A stretch of 64,000 nucleotides of DNA, taken from NCBI GenBank assembly GCA_947488325.1, contig CANKYZ010000002.1:459120-523119 (forward strand), written 5' to 3'. The DNA is from an uncultured Erythrobacter sp. GTDB taxonomy: Bacteria > Pseudomonadota > Alphaproteobacteria > Sphingomonadales > Sphingomonadaceae. This document shows positions 46,576-56,508 of the stretch, in pieces; the stretch's first letter is position 1; each line of letters starts with the position of its first letter. Below the pieces are notes generated by a model. That model saw only the letters and a list, made by a program, of their open reading frames with translations. It had not been told where the DNA came from and ran no database searches. Made by a program: the position numbers and the translations under genes.

Positions 46576-46607
46576 GGGCGGCCTCTCATTTGAGCGGGCT
46601 GCCCTTT
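46576..46607 (+). terminator. probable icd terminator
   Basis: GGGCGGCC pairs with GGCTGCCC (one G-U). An inner CTC/GAG stem closes around ATTT, and only TTT follows. The long stem and the position just after icd support it. The short T-run makes it weaker than the rpsA terminator. Confidence 0.5.
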
Positions 46608-46699
46608 GCATATTGGTCTTCGCTTTTCCGACAAACAATCCGCCGAACAACCCGTGGCTGCAGGGTGACTCGATGGGAGATGAGCGCTAGTTTGCGAAC

Positions 46700-48463
46700 A
46701 TGGCAGGCGAACTTACCCTTTCCCCAGTGATGTCAGACGCACTGGTGATCTTAGGATCAGCGGGCATCGTTATACCTGTCTTTGCTCGGTTCCGGATCAC
46801 GCCAATCATCGGGTTCATCCTGATCGGAATACTTGTCGGGCCTTATGGCCTAGGTACGTTGGTGGAACAGGTGCCGTGGCTACGGCACGTCACAATATCA
46901 GACCCCGAACGGTTGACGCCCTTCGCCGATTTTGGGATCATCCTGTTGCTGTTCGCAATTGGACTAGAGTTATCGTTTAACCGGTTGTGGCAGATGCGAA
47001 AACTCGTCTTTGGGCTCGGCAGTCTTGAACTGCTGATCATTGGAAGCGTATCCGCTGCGTTCTTTGGCTACTATAACGGCATGAGCACAACTGCGGCGCT
47101 TGCACTCGGCTTTGCCCTTGCCTTCTCTTCAACCGCAATCGTTCTTCCAATATCGGGCACAAAATCGCAAGTTGGCCGCGCTGCCCTCTCGATGCTGTTG
47201 TTTGAAGATATCATGATTGTCCCGATCATCTTCATCCTCGGCGCTCTCGCCCCCAATGCGGCAGGCGAGGGTGTAGGCGGGTTGACTGACACACTGATCA
47301 GTGGCGGCTTGGTAATCCTTGCTCTTCTGGTCCTCGGTCGATTTGCCTTGCCCCGCCTCTTTAGCCAAGCAGCCCGCACGAAAAGTCCGGAATTGTTCCT
47401 TGCCGCTTCGCTTCTGGTTGTCATTGGGGCAAGCCTTGCGACGGCCGCTACAGGCCTTTCACCAATCGTTGGCGCGTTGATCGCGGGTCTTCTCATCGCC
47501 GAAACGGAGTATCACGGCGAAGTCGAGACGATCATGGAACCGTTTAAGGGGCTCGCGCTTGGAATCTTCCTCATCACAATCGGGATGAGCGTCGATTTAA
47601 TGGAAATCTGGCAAAATATCGGCGAGATAGCCGCGGCCGTGATCGGAGTGCTGGTCTTCAAAGCGATAGTCACGGGCACTTTGCTGAAGTTGATGGGAGC
47701 GCGCAACAGCACATCGGCAGAGACTGGCGTGCTTATGGCCAGCCCCAGCGAAACCACTTTGATTGTGCTAGCCGCAGCTACGTCCGCGCTGGTCATCGAT
47801 GCCGAAACTGCACGATTCTGGCAGATCGTCACCGCCATCGGACTAACGATAACGCCGCTGCTTGCAAAGCTCGGCCGGATAATCGCACGCCGGGTCGAGG
47901 CCACCCCGGAATTACCCGAAGAAGATGAATTCGAATCCCGCACGATCATCATTGGCAGTGGCCGCGTGGGCAGGCTGATCGCAGACATGATGGTTGAACA
48001 TAAACAAGCCTATGTCTTGCTCGACTCCAATCCTGACACGATCGACCGAGCGAAGCGCGACGGCTACCGCGCGACCTTCGGTGACGCGGTGCGCGGAGAC
48101 GCACTAGACCGGCTTGGTATTGAGAATGCGCCCGCGGTGGTGCTTTCCATGGACGAACCCGTTCTGGCAAAGCGGCTTGTTGGGAAACTGCGCGGCGAAT
48201 ATCCTGAACTGCTGATTGTAGCTCGCGCCCGCGACACCGATCACGCGGCAGCATTGTACCGTGCGGGAGCAAGCCATGCCGTACCCGAAAATCTTGAAAG
48301 CTCGTTGCAGCTATCTGAAGCAGTTTTGGTGGATATTGGGGTCGCCATGGGCCCGGTTATCGCGTCAATTCATGCCAAGCGCGACGAATTCCGCGAACGG
48401 CTCGAAGTGGATGGCGGGCTGACCAAAAAACCGCAGCTGAAAACCTCAGTAGTCGAGGGCTAG
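46700..48463 (+). CDS. CPA2-family cation:proton antiporter with TrkA-N domain
   Basis: The 587-residue product has an N-terminal half of about 12 membrane helices (TPIIGFILIGILVGPYGLG, ALALGFALAFSSTAIVLPI, GLSPIVGALIAGLLIAETEY). A cytoplasmic TrkA-N (RCK) NAD-binding domain follows, with TIIIGSGRVGRLIADMMVEHK. It resembles KefB/KefC and RosB transporters, which exchange K+ or Na+ for H+. The ion is not readable from sequence. It has no adjacent KefF or KefG partner. Confidence 0.88.
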   Translation: MAGELTLSPVMSDALVILGSAGIVIPVFARFRITPIIGFILIGILVGPYGLGTLVEQVPWLRHVTISDPERLTPFADFGIILLLFAIGLELSFNRLWQMRKLVFGLGSLELLIIGSVSAAFFGYYNGMSTTAALALGFALAFSSTAIVLPISGTKSQVGRAALSMLLFEDIMIVPIIFILGALAPNAAGEGVGGLTDTLISGGLVILALLVLGRFALPRLFSQAARTKSPELFLAASLLVVIGASLATAATGLSPIVGALIAGLLIAETEYHGEVETIMEPFKGLALGIFLITIGMSVDLMEIWQNIGEIAAAVIGVLVFKAIVTGTLLKLMGARNSTSAETGVLMASPSETTLIVLAAATSALVIDAETARFWQIVTAIGLTITPLLAKLGRIIARRVEATPELPEEDEFESRTIIIGSGRVGRLIADMMVEHKQAYVLLDSNPDTIDRAKRDGYRATFGDAVRGDALDRLGIENAPAVVLSMDEPVLAKRLVGKLRGEYPELLIVARARDTDHAAALYRAGASHAVPENLESSLQLSEAVLVDIGVAMGPVIASIHAKRDEFRERLEVDGGLTKKPQLKTSVVEG

Positions 48464-48494
48464 AAGTGTAAGCTGATTGGGTGTGCGTGCTCCG

Positions 48495-51155
48495 CTAACC
48501 TTCAAGAGCCTGCTTCACAGCAGCAATTGCGGCATCCGCACTCGCACCGTTGGGCCCTCCGCCTTGAGCCATATCAGGTCGGCCGCCGCCGCCCTTCCCG
48601 CCCAAAGCTTCAACGCCCTTGCGCACAAGATCAACGGCACTGAATCGTTCCGTGAGATCATCGGTCACAGCGGCCGCAATGCTCGCCTTGCCATCATTGA
48701 TCGCGATGATGGTCGCTATTCCTGATCCAAGCCTTGCTTTGGTCTCATCAAGCAGAGGCCGTAATTCTTTAGGGTTTAGACCTTCAAGAACCTGCCCACT
48801 AAAAGCGATTCCTGCGATCTGCTCATCCACTGCTGCGCTGCCGCCCTCACTCGCACCGCCGCTGCCAAGAGCGAGCATTTTCCTCACCTCGGCCAGCTCT
48901 TTTTCGAGCCGCTTGCGCTCATTAAGTAGGACGTTGATCCGCGCCGGTACGTCTTCCGGAGTCGCGCGGATTGCACTAGCAACCAGCTTTAATGCGTCTT
49001 CGCGTTCAACCAACCAATTGCGAGCGGCATCGCCCGTTAGCGCTTCAATCCGGCGCACTCCTGAGGATACAGCGCTTTCCGAAATTATCCGAAACAACCC
49101 GATATCACCGGTCGCATTCACATGCGTTCCGCCGCATAATTCTACTGAGTAGCTCAATCCGCCAACACCCGCGCGGCCCATTGACAAGACGCGTACCTCG
49201 TCACCGTATTTTTCTCCAAACAAAGCCAAAGCGCCCGCTTCAACCGCGTCATCCGGACTCATCAACCGTGTTGCAACTGGGACATTGGCAAGGATTTCGG
49301 AGTTCACCTCTGCCTCAATCGCCGTGATATCATCGGCGCTCAATGCCTTGGGGTGTGAGAAGTCGAACCGCAGACGATCTTGCGCAACCAATGAACCCTT
49401 TTGCGTCACATGATTACCGAGCTGATTTCGCAAAGCCGCGTGGACAAGGTGCGTGGCCGAATGGTTCGCACGAATTTGGCTTCGGCGCATCGTGTCGACT
49501 TCGAGTTGGATATTGTCGCCGACCGCCACTTCGCCCGACGTGATTGCGGTGTGATGCGCATGAAGACGGCCCAGAGGCTTGCTTGTGTCCGTGACATTTG
49601 CTGATAGGCCAGTGGGCGTGTTGATCGCTCCGGTATCGCCCGTTTGCCCGCCGCTTTCCCCATAGAACGGCGTCTGATTGGTCAGGATTACCACTTCATC
49701 GCCTGCTTCCGCTCGCTCAATTTCCGTGCCGTCTTTGACGATAGCGACCACTGCGCCTTCGCCCGAAGTCGCGGCGTAACCAGTGAATTCACTCGCACCT
49801 TCGCGTTCGGCAATGTCGAACCACACTTCACCCGAAGCCGCCTCACCGGAACCCTTCCAAGCGGCGCGAGCCGCATCTCTCTGGCGGGTCATTGCGCCGT
49901 CAAAACCTGCTCGATCGACAGAAATGCCGCGTTCGCGCAAGGCATCTTCGGTCAAATCGTATGGGAAACCGTAAGTGTCGTAGAGTTTGAAGGCGGTTTC
50001 GCCATCAAGCTCACCGCCGATCTCCATCTCGCCGGTCGCCGAATCGAGCAGTTTGAGTCCCTTTTCGAGCGTCTTTCTGAACTGCGTCTCTTCGCGCAAC
50101 AGCACTTCCTCAATCAAGGCCTGCCCGCGCACCAATTCAGGATAGGCCTGACCCATCTCCGTCACGAGTGATGGAACAAGCCGGTGCATCAAAGGATCGC
50201 CAGCGCCTAAAAGGTGTGCATGGCGCATCGCGCGGCGCATAATCCGGCGCAGTACATAACCACGCCCTTCGTTCGACGGTAAAACGCCATCCGCCATTAG
50301 GAAAGAAGTGGACCGCAAATGGTCGGCAATAATCCGGTGGGAGCCCGCATTTGCGCCGCTTACGGCCACATTGGTGTGGCTTTCCGATGCAGCGATCAGA
50401 GCCTTGAATGTATCGATATCGTAATTGTCGTGCACACCCTGCATCACAGCGGCAATGCGTTCTAAGCCCATGCCTGTGTCGATTGACGGGCTTGGTAGAT
50501 CACGGCGTTCGCCATCGGCGCTTTGATCGAACTGCATGAAGACTAGATTCCAAATCTCAATGAACCTGTCGCCGTCCTCCTCTGGACTTCCAGGAGGTCC
50601 ACCAGGAATGTGATCACCGTGATCGTAGAAGATCTCTGAGCATGGCCCGCAGGGCCCAGTTTCCCCCATCGACCAAAAATTATCATTGGTAGCGATGCGA
50701 ATGATCCGTTCGTCGGGAAGGCCAGCAATCTTGCGCCACAGGTCAAACGCCTCGTCGTCGGTGTGATAGATGGTCACTGTGAGCTTTTCGGCGGGCAAGC
50801 CCCATTCATGGGTCAGCAAATTCCAAGCATTCAGAATCGCTTGCTCTTTGAAATAGTCCCCGAACGAGAAATTGCCGAGCATTTCAAAGAACGTGTGATG
50901 CCGCGCCGTATAACCGACATTGTCGAGATCGTTGTGCTTACCCCCGGCACGCACGCATTTTTGTGACGAGGTCGCGCGCGGTGCTGGCGGGGCCTCCAAC
51001 CCGGTGAAGACATTCTTGAACGGCACCATGCCCGCATTGACGAACATGAGCGTAGGATCGTTATACGGAACCAGTGGCGCACTTTGCACCTGCGCATGGC
51101 CCTGTCCTCCAAAGAAATCGAGGAAAGATCGGCGAATATCGTTGGTCGAAGTCAT
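48495..51155 (-). CDS. alaS: alanyl-tRNA synthetase
   Basis: The 886-residue class II synthetase starts [20 protein letters not shown] at 51155. It has [20 protein letters not shown] (motif 1 region) and [19 protein letters not shown]. The editing-domain zinc motifs [13 protein letters not shown] (HxxxH) and [13 protein letters not shown] are present. The C-terminal coiled-coil and C-Ala Gly-rich domain ends [17 protein letters not shown]. It charges tRNA-Ala using the G3:U70 pair, which is present in the tRNA-Ala gene of this window. It lies downstream of recA, the usual alphaproteobacterial order. Confidence 0.97.
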   Translation of the reverse strand: MTSTNDIRRSFLDFFGGQGHAQVQSAPLVPYNDPTLMFVNAGMVPFKNVFTGLEAPPAPRATSSQKCVRAGGKHNDLDNVGYTARHHTFFEMLGNFSFGDYFKEQAILNAWNLLTHEWGLPAEKLTVTIYHTDDEAFDLWRKIAGLPDERIIRIATNDNFWSMGETGPCGPCSEIFYDHGDHIPGGPPGSPEEDGDRFIEIWNLVFMQFDQSADGERRDLPSPSIDTGMGLERIAAVMQGVHDNYDIDTFKALIAASESHTNVAVSGANAGSHRIIADHLRSTSFLMADGVLPSNEGRGYVLRRIMRRAMRHAHLLGAGDPLMHRLVPSLVTEMGQAYPELVRGQALIEEVLLREETQFRKTLEKGLKLLDSATGEMEIGGELDGETAFKLYDTYGFPYDLTEDALRERGISVDRAGFDGAMTRQRDAARAAWKGSGEAASGEVWFDIAEREGASEFTGYAATSGEGAVVAIVKDGTEIERAEAGDEVVILTNQTPFYGESGGQTGDTGAINTPTGLSANVTDTSKPLGRLHAHHTAITSGEVAVGDNIQLEVDTMRRSQIRANHSATHLVHAALRNQLGNHVTQKGSLVAQDRLRFDFSHPKALSADDITAIEAEVNSEILANVPVATRLMSPDDAVEAGALALFGEKYGDEVRVLSMGRAGVGGLSYSVELCGGTHVNATGDIGLFRIISESAVSSGVRRIEALTGDAARNWLVEREDALKLVASAIRATPEDVPARINVLLNERKRLEKELAEVRKMLALGSGGASEGGSAAVDEQIAGIAFSGQVLEGLNPKELRPLLDETKARLGSGIATIIAINDGKASIAAAVTDDLTERFSAVDLVRKGVEALGGKGGGGRPDMAQGGGPNGASADAAIAAVKQALEG

Positions 51156-51272
51156 ATATTTGCAGTTAGGCAATGCATCGCACATCGACAAGCCAAAGTG
51201 TCACCAATCCGGCGGATCAACCGTCACTTCCGCGGCACTTTCGGCCTCAAGGCTGCACAATGCCCCAAAACG

Positions 51273-51324
51273 AAAAACCGGCGCAAACCGCGTTCCCTCA
51301 TTATGAGGAAATGGTCCGCGCCGG
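51273..51324 (-). terminator. recA terminator between recA and alaS
   Basis: The minus strand has CCGGCGC and GCGCCGG as the outer stem (51278-51324). An inner stem TTCC(C)TCAT/ATGAGGAA has one bulged base. TTTTT follows (51277-51273). The hairpin lies 58 bases past the recA stop and would separate recA from alaS. Confidence 0.65.
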
Positions 51325-51381
51325 TATTCCGGTTGTCCGGGCGTGCAGTCAGCTGAGACCACCTAAACACCCGCTTGAGGA

Positions 51382-52446
51382 TCAGTCTTCAGAGTCCGCG
51401 TCCGGCCCCGTCATCATTTCCTCGGCGACTACGTCGGTTTTACCGCGAATGGCGGCTTCCAACTTGTCGCAAACTTCAGGATTCTCAGCGAGGTACTTCT
51501 TCGCATTCTCGCGGCCTTGGCCGATGCGGATGCTGTCATAAGAGAACCAGCTGCCTGATTTCTCAACAATGTCTGCTTTGACGCCAAGGTCGAGGATCTC
51601 ACCTCTTTTTGAGATGCCCTGACCATACATGATATCAAACTCGACTTGCTTGAATGGCGGAGCAACCTTGTTCTTGACCACTTTGACGCGGGTTGAGTTA
51701 CCAACCACTTCGTCGCGGTCCTTGATCTGGCCAGTGCGGCGAATGTCGAGACGGACCGAAGCGTAAAACTTCAAAGCGTTGCCGCCTGTCGTCGTTTCAG
51801 GATTGCCGTACATCACGCCAATCTTCATGCGCAGCTGATTGATGAAGATTACCATGCACTTAGAACGATTGATCGACCCGGTTAGTTTGCGCAAAGACTG
51901 GGACATAAGCCGCGCCTGAAGGCCAACATGCGAATCGCCCATTTCGCCTTCGATTTCAGCGCGAGGAACCAGTGCAGCAACGGAGTCGATCACCAGCACA
52001 TCAATCGCGTTCGACCGCACTAGCGTATCTGTAATCTCCAGCGCTTGTTCACCTGTATCGGGTTGCGAGACGATCAATTCATCAATGTTCACGCCCAGTT
52101 TCTTTGCGTAGACAGGATCCAAAGCGTGCTCGGCATCAACAAATGCGGCGGTGCCACCACCCTTTTGCGCTTCAGCAATGACATGCAGCGCCAAAGTTGT
52201 CTTGCCCGAGCTTTCCGGCCCGTACACTTCGATAACGCGCCCTTTAGGCAAGCCACCAATCCCAAGGGCGATATCCAGACCAAGCGAACCGGTTGAAATC
52301 GATTCGATTTCCATCGCTTCCTTAGAACCCAGCTTCATCGCCGAACCTTTACCGAAGGCCCGGTCTATTTGTGCGAGTGCGGCATCCAGAGCCTTTTGAC
52401 GATCCACGCCTTTTTCCTTATCTACGAGCTTAAGTTGAGTAGCCAT
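51382..52446 (-). CDS. recA: recombinase RecA
   Basis: RecA drives homologous recombination and activates LexA self-cleavage. The 354-residue product has Walker [11 protein letters not shown] at about 76-85, [38 protein letters not shown], and the L2 loop region [28 protein letters not shown]. The Asp/Glu-rich end is typical. It has a LexA box upstream and is transcribed toward alaS. Confidence 0.98.
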   Translation of the reverse strand: MATQLKLVDKEKGVDRQKALDAALAQIDRAFGKGSAMKLGSKEAMEIESISTGSLGLDIALGIGGLPKGRVIEVYGPESSGKTTLALHVIAEAQKGGGTAAFVDAEHALDPVYAKKLGVNIDELIVSQPDTGEQALEITDTLVRSNAIDVLVIDSVAALVPRAEIEGEMGDSHVGLQARLMSQSLRKLTGSINRSKCMVIFINQLRMKIGVMYGNPETTTGGNALKFYASVRLDIRRTGQIKDRDEVVGNSTRVKVVKNKVAPPFKQVEFDIMYGQGISKRGEILDLGVKADIVEKSGSWFSYDSIRIGQGRENAKKYLAENPEVCDKLEAAIRGKTDVVAEEMMTGPDADSED

Positions 52447-52557
52447 CGCATGCGCTCCTTCACTTGCCTAGGGTCGGTTATAGAGTTTTAACCGGACCAG
52501 CTGAAACGACCTCTTGATCGCCCCTGTTGGAGTTGATGTATCGGGTTTGTTCCAAAA

Positions 52558-52572
52558 GAACAAGAGTGGAAC
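52558..52572 (-). promoter_or_regulatory. LexA-type SOS box of recA
   Basis: On the minus strand the sequence is GTTC-CACTCTT-GTTC, a perfect alphaproteobacterial LexA direct repeat with N7, 112 bases upstream of the recA ATG. This is the expected regulator site for recA. Confidence 0.8.
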
Positions 52573-52596
52573 ATAAGTTTTTTGCAAATTTTTCGA

Positions 52597-55086
52597 TCAG
52601 GCCGTTTGTTTGGCCTTTGATGCGCGCATGACTGTCCCAACTTTGCCGTTGATCGCGGCCACGCTGAAAGGTTTAGCGATGAAGTGCATGTCAGGAATAT
52701 CGATTTCGCTGCGAAGAGCCTCTTCGGCATAACCTGACATAAATAGGACTGGAATGTTGGGCCTTTGCTGGCGAATTTCACGGACCATGGCAGGCCCATC
52801 CATTCCCGGCATCACCACATCGCTGAGCACGAGATCAAATTCAGTTCCCTTGGCGATTGCGGACAGTCCCTCTTCACCATCTGCACATGCGGTGATTTGG
52901 TATCCTGCGCGCGACAAGGCTCGTTCGGCAACGACTCGGACCATATCCTCATCTTCGACCAACAAAATGCGTCCGCCCTTGGACCATTCGGAAGAAGCCG
53001 GCTCTGGCACTTCTGCACGGCGCGGAGCTTCGCCGTGATGGACCGGGAAATAGATCGTGAAGCGTGCGCCGGTGACGCGGCCATCTGGCTTTGTCACGTT
53101 ATCTGCAAAGATAAAGCCGCCCGATTGTTTGATAATGCCGTAAACAGTTGAAAGGCCCAGCCCAGTACCCTTGCCCTGTTCTTTCGTTGTGAAGAATGGC
53201 TCGAACAGTTTGGGCAGAACCTCTGCTGGGATACCTCCACCATTGTCTTGCACAATCAGCACCGTGTAATCAGCCGCAGGAAGAATTTCCGAACCAAGCT
53301 TGATAACTTCTTTGGATTGAAGGCTGCGCGTGAGGAGCGATATCTTCCCTTCCCCTTTCACATTGCCTTTTGCGCCATGCACGCCGTTCATATTGATTGC
53401 ATCACGCGCATTCACTGCCAGATTCATGATGACCTGTTCTAACTGCTGCGGATCAGCCCGGACTGCACCCAAATTGCGATCATGCTGGATGTAGTATCCG
53501 ATTTTCTCACCCAGCAGACGCTTAATCAGTGGACCAACTTCGCTAACGACATCAGGCAGTTGGAGAATTTCTGGACGTAGGGTCTGCTGACGCGAAAAGG
53601 CGAGCAATTGACGCGTGAGAGAGGCCGCCCGGTTAGAATTGGCACGGATCTGTTGAATGTCATCATAGTCGCTATCACCGGGAGTATGCCGGAGCAGCAT
53701 CAGATCGCATGTACCAATAACCGCGGTCAGCACATTGTTGAAATCATGCGCGACCCCGCCTGCAAGCTGGCCAACCGCTTGCATTTTGGTTGCCTGTGCG
53801 ACCTGACGTTTGAGCTGCGTTTCCTCGCTGGAATCGGCAAGGCTGATCAGAACTGCTGCATCACCCAGCCCGCGCACTCCGGCAAGGCCCATCGACACCG
53901 TGTCATCTGGCTGCCCCGTAAGACGCACCGCCATATCTCCGCTGGTCGCAGGGCCTCGCCCATGACGGCGAACTGCATCAGAAAGCGGCCCCTTGTCATC
54001 GCGTACGACCAGATCGGTGGGGAACGCTGGCAGTCCGCGCTCCTCCCGCTCGATCGACCGGAGGAATGCATCATTACCGAACAGAAACCTCCCATCGCGA
54101 TCCGTCATCGCGAGGCCCAACGGCAATTGCGCTAATAGTGCTTCCAGTTGAGCAACACCTGCCTGCGATGTGTTATCCCATCCACTGCCAATTCCAACAC
54201 CGCTATCGACCAGAAGCATCAGCGATGCGCCATCATCCGGACCTGGAATAGTGCCGGATTGCGGCGGCTCGCTCAAAGCAACGTCAATCAATGTTTGCGG
54301 CGTTCCGCCGCGTCCTTCGCGTGTGAAGAAGATCCGGTCACGGTCGTCAGTGCGGAGCAGAGTGACGAATTCTTGCCCAGCCAAAGTTGCCGCCTCATCG
54401 CCGGAAGCACGCTCCGCGAAACCGGCACTAACTTTGCGGACCACGCCGTCTGCTCCAATAATGGCGGCTTCGATACCTGCGCGGCTTAACATCATGCCCA
54501 ATGGCCCTGACAGATCGAGCTCACTTAAAAGATCATGCGCGTCCGCATTATTGCGCGCGAAGCGCCAGATTAGGTGATCATCCCCTCGCCCAGCCCGGGT
54601 GGCCGAGACCGACCATTGGCTGCCATTTGTTCCATCGAGCGAATTGAGCTTTGCCACGCTGTCGCGCCACGCTTCGCGAGAAAGCCTGGTCATTGCTTCG
54701 AGTTCAGGGCGTTCGAGCGCAAGAGCAGGTGGCGCGTTGTTTGCGCCGAATGCTGCGACAAAGGCCGAGTTTGCACAGACCAACCGATTGGCGCGATCGG
54801 TGATCGCAATTGCCTCGTCCTGCTCCTCTATTGCGGCCACAGTGACGGACCAATCAGGCGCGGCAAGTTCCGCGGCAACGGGTTCCACCCCCATCCGATT
54901 AAATACAAATACACCGACAAGCAGAACGACCAATCCTGCCGCATAGGCAGCGGTCAGTGCCAATTCTGAGGTCGCAAAAAACACCACACCAGCGCTCAAC
55001 ACAAGCGCACCTGCGACACCCGCCAGCATTGGTAAGCTGGACGGGGTATTCGACTGGTCTGAAATCTCGGTGCTTGCGCTTGTCAT
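52597..55086 (-). CDS. cckA: CckA-type hybrid sensor histidine kinase
   Basis: CckA phosphorylates ChpT, which in turn controls CtrA and CpdR. The 829-residue product has two N-terminal membrane helices (about 19-41 and 44-64) and PAS-like sensing domains to about residue 420. The phospho-acceptor His447 lies in [15 protein letters not shown]. The ATP domain has an N box near 555-563 and DNGGG at 614-618. The C-terminal receiver domain has its acceptor Asp756 in [13 protein letters not shown]. The ATG at 55086 is preferred. A longer frame from 55119 is possible. Confidence 0.93.
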   Translation of the reverse strand: MTSASTEISDQSNTPSSLPMLAGVAGALVLSAGVVFFATSELALTAAYAAGLVVLLVGVFVFNRMGVEPVAAELAAPDWSVTVAAIEEQDEAIAITDRANRLVCANSAFVAAFGANNAPPALALERPELEAMTRLSREAWRDSVAKLNSLDGTNGSQWSVSATRAGRGDDHLIWRFARNNADAHDLLSELDLSGPLGMMLSRAGIEAAIIGADGVVRKVSAGFAERASGDEAATLAGQEFVTLLRTDDRDRIFFTREGRGGTPQTLIDVALSEPPQSGTIPGPDDGASLMLLVDSGVGIGSGWDNTSQAGVAQLEALLAQLPLGLAMTDRDGRFLFGNDAFLRSIEREERGLPAFPTDLVVRDDKGPLSDAVRRHGRGPATSGDMAVRLTGQPDDTVSMGLAGVRGLGDAAVLISLADSSEETQLKRQVAQATKMQAVGQLAGGVAHDFNNVLTAVIGTCDLMLLRHTPGDSDYDDIQQIRANSNRAASLTRQLLAFSRQQTLRPEILQLPDVVSEVGPLIKRLLGEKIGYYIQHDRNLGAVRADPQQLEQVIMNLAVNARDAINMNGVHGAKGNVKGEGKISLLTRSLQSKEVIKLGSEILPAADYTVLIVQDNGGGIPAEVLPKLFEPFFTTKEQGKGTGLGLSTVYGIIKQSGGFIFADNVTKPDGRVTGARFTIYFPVHHGEAPRRAEVPEPASSEWSKGGRILLVEDEDMVRVVAERALSRAGYQITACADGEEGLSAIAKGTEFDLVLSDVVMPGMDGPAMVREIRQQRPNIPVLFMSGYAEEALRSEIDIPDMHFIAKPFSVAAINGKVGTVMRASKAKQTA

Positions 55087-55129
55087 GATCTTCAACACAT
55101 TTGGCTGAATTGCCGTCAACGCATTATCA

Positions 55130-55732
55130 CTAGTTGGCGTTGAGCCTCTGGTCGAGCCGCTCTTCCATACGTTTCAATCGTTTTGCCCGCCTGCGTGCAA
55201 CCATAACGCGCCAAATTGCGCTCGAAAGCAGATAGCCCACTGCTGAAGAGATCACCGCGAGGACAAAGAAGCCGACAACTGTCACACCAGCAAATTCAAA
55301 TGCGTCGATCACCCATTGCCATTTGCCGCTTTCCAATTGCTGATTCGCCATGCCGGATGTGGCCGCATCAATTCGTAGAACGAAATGCCCAACCCGGTTC
55401 GCAACCACCGCCCAGAACGCAATTGTAAATGGGTTGGTGACGAAGGTGACAAGTGCTGCGAGCGGAACGTTGGCACGCGCTGGTAATGCCAGAAATGCAG
55501 CGAGGAAAATCTGTCCGACGGGAATAATAAAGGACGCAAATAACCCCAACGCCACACCGCGCGGCACCGATCGTCGCGTAAAACGCCATAATTCTGGCGA
55601 CAGAAAACGGTGAGCAATGGGACGCAGATATTTGTTGCGCGCCATCTCTTCACGCTTGGGCATGTGTTTGCGGATCAAGTCCGAGGCCCACGTGTTTTTG
55701 CCACGGGCATCTGGGGAACGTTTGGTCGCCAT
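55130..55732 (-). CDS. DUF2062 domain protein
   Basis: The 200-residue membrane protein has FTRRSVPRGVALGLFASFIIPVG (the DUF2062 signature start). Several helices follow (IFLAAFLALPARANVPLAALVTFVTNPFT and FEFAGVTVVGFFVLAVISSAVGYLL). The C-terminus is a basic coiled region (MVARRRAKRLKRMEERLD). DUF2062 proteins are widespread, membrane-bound and of unknown role. It lies upstream of cckA on the same strand with a 43-base gap. Confidence 0.85.
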   Translation of the reverse strand: MATKRSPDARGKNTWASDLIRKHMPKREEMARNKYLRPIAHRFLSPELWRFTRRSVPRGVALGLFASFIIPVGQIFLAAFLALPARANVPLAALVTFVTNPFTIAFWAVVANRVGHFVLRIDAATSGMANQQLESGKWQWVIDAFEFAGVTVVGFFVLAVISSAVGYLLSSAIWRVMVARRRAKRLKRMEERLDQRLNAN

Positions 55733-55900
55733 GTCAGTTTGCGCCCTTGCGCCCGGAATCTCGCGAAGACAAGTGCCCTTCGACCGATCTAGAACTGAAA
55801 GTGGGCCTGATCACCATGAATGTTCATATGGGTAGGCATTCTCGTCTGACCAGTGGGTGAACCCACTCAAGCCAGAAGTTACATTCGGCAAGAATTGGAT

Positions 55901-56383
55901 TCAGCCGCGGTCACGCATCAGACGGGCTTTATCACGTTTCCAGTCACGATCCTTAACCGTTGCGCGCTTGTCATGCCCCTGTTTACCTTTTGCCAAAGCA
56001 AGCTCGACCTTGGCACGGCCTGTCTTATTGAAATACACGGAAAGCGGCACAATCGTCATGCCCTTTTTCTCCACTGCGCCAAATAACTTATTGATCTCAC
56101 GCGTGTTTAATAAGAGCTTTCTGGGGCGTTTTGGTTCGTGGTTGAGCCGGTTTCCATGGCTATATTCTGGAATATTGGCATTGACGAGCCACACTTCACC
56201 GCCGCGAATTTCGGCATAGCTTTCCGCAATGGTCGCTTCGCCGGCACGTAACGCCTTTACTTCGGTGCCTTGCAGAGCGAGCCCCGCCTCAAACTTATCT
56301 TCAATAAAATAATCAAAACGCGCGCGACGATTTTGCGCGACGGATTTTTGCTTGTCGAATGTCTCTGGTTTGGGACGTGCCAT
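55901..56383 (-). CDS. smpB: SsrA-binding protein SmpB
   Basis: SmpB binds tmRNA and is needed for rescue of stalled ribosomes. The 160-residue product starts [20 protein letters not shown] at 56383, as in the family. It has [40 protein letters not shown] and [16 protein letters not shown], and a basic C-terminal tail ([12 protein letters not shown]) that enters the decoding site. The tmRNA gene is not in the window. Confidence 0.95.
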   Translation of the reverse strand: MARPKPETFDKQKSVAQNRRARFDYFIEDKFEAGLALQGTEVKALRAGEATIAESYAEIRGGEVWLVNANIPEYSHGNRLNHEPKRPRKLLLNTREINKLFGAVEKKGMTIVPLSVYFNKTGRAKVELALAKGKQGHDKRATVKDRDWKRDKARLMRDRG

Positions 56384-56508
56384 GGTGGATGCGCCTTTAC
56401 GCAATCATGCAGCGATTGGAAAGCCGTGCTGACCCTCATCCCGGTGTTGATCCGGTCTATTGTTTTGATCGCAATATAGATGCAGAAAATTTGCAAATTT
56501 GGATGTGA

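Noticed and set aside
55852..55867. AGTGGGT/ACCCACT palindrome downstream of smpB, considered as a terminator or operator
   Set aside because: It has no T-run on either strand and no link to a known regulator.
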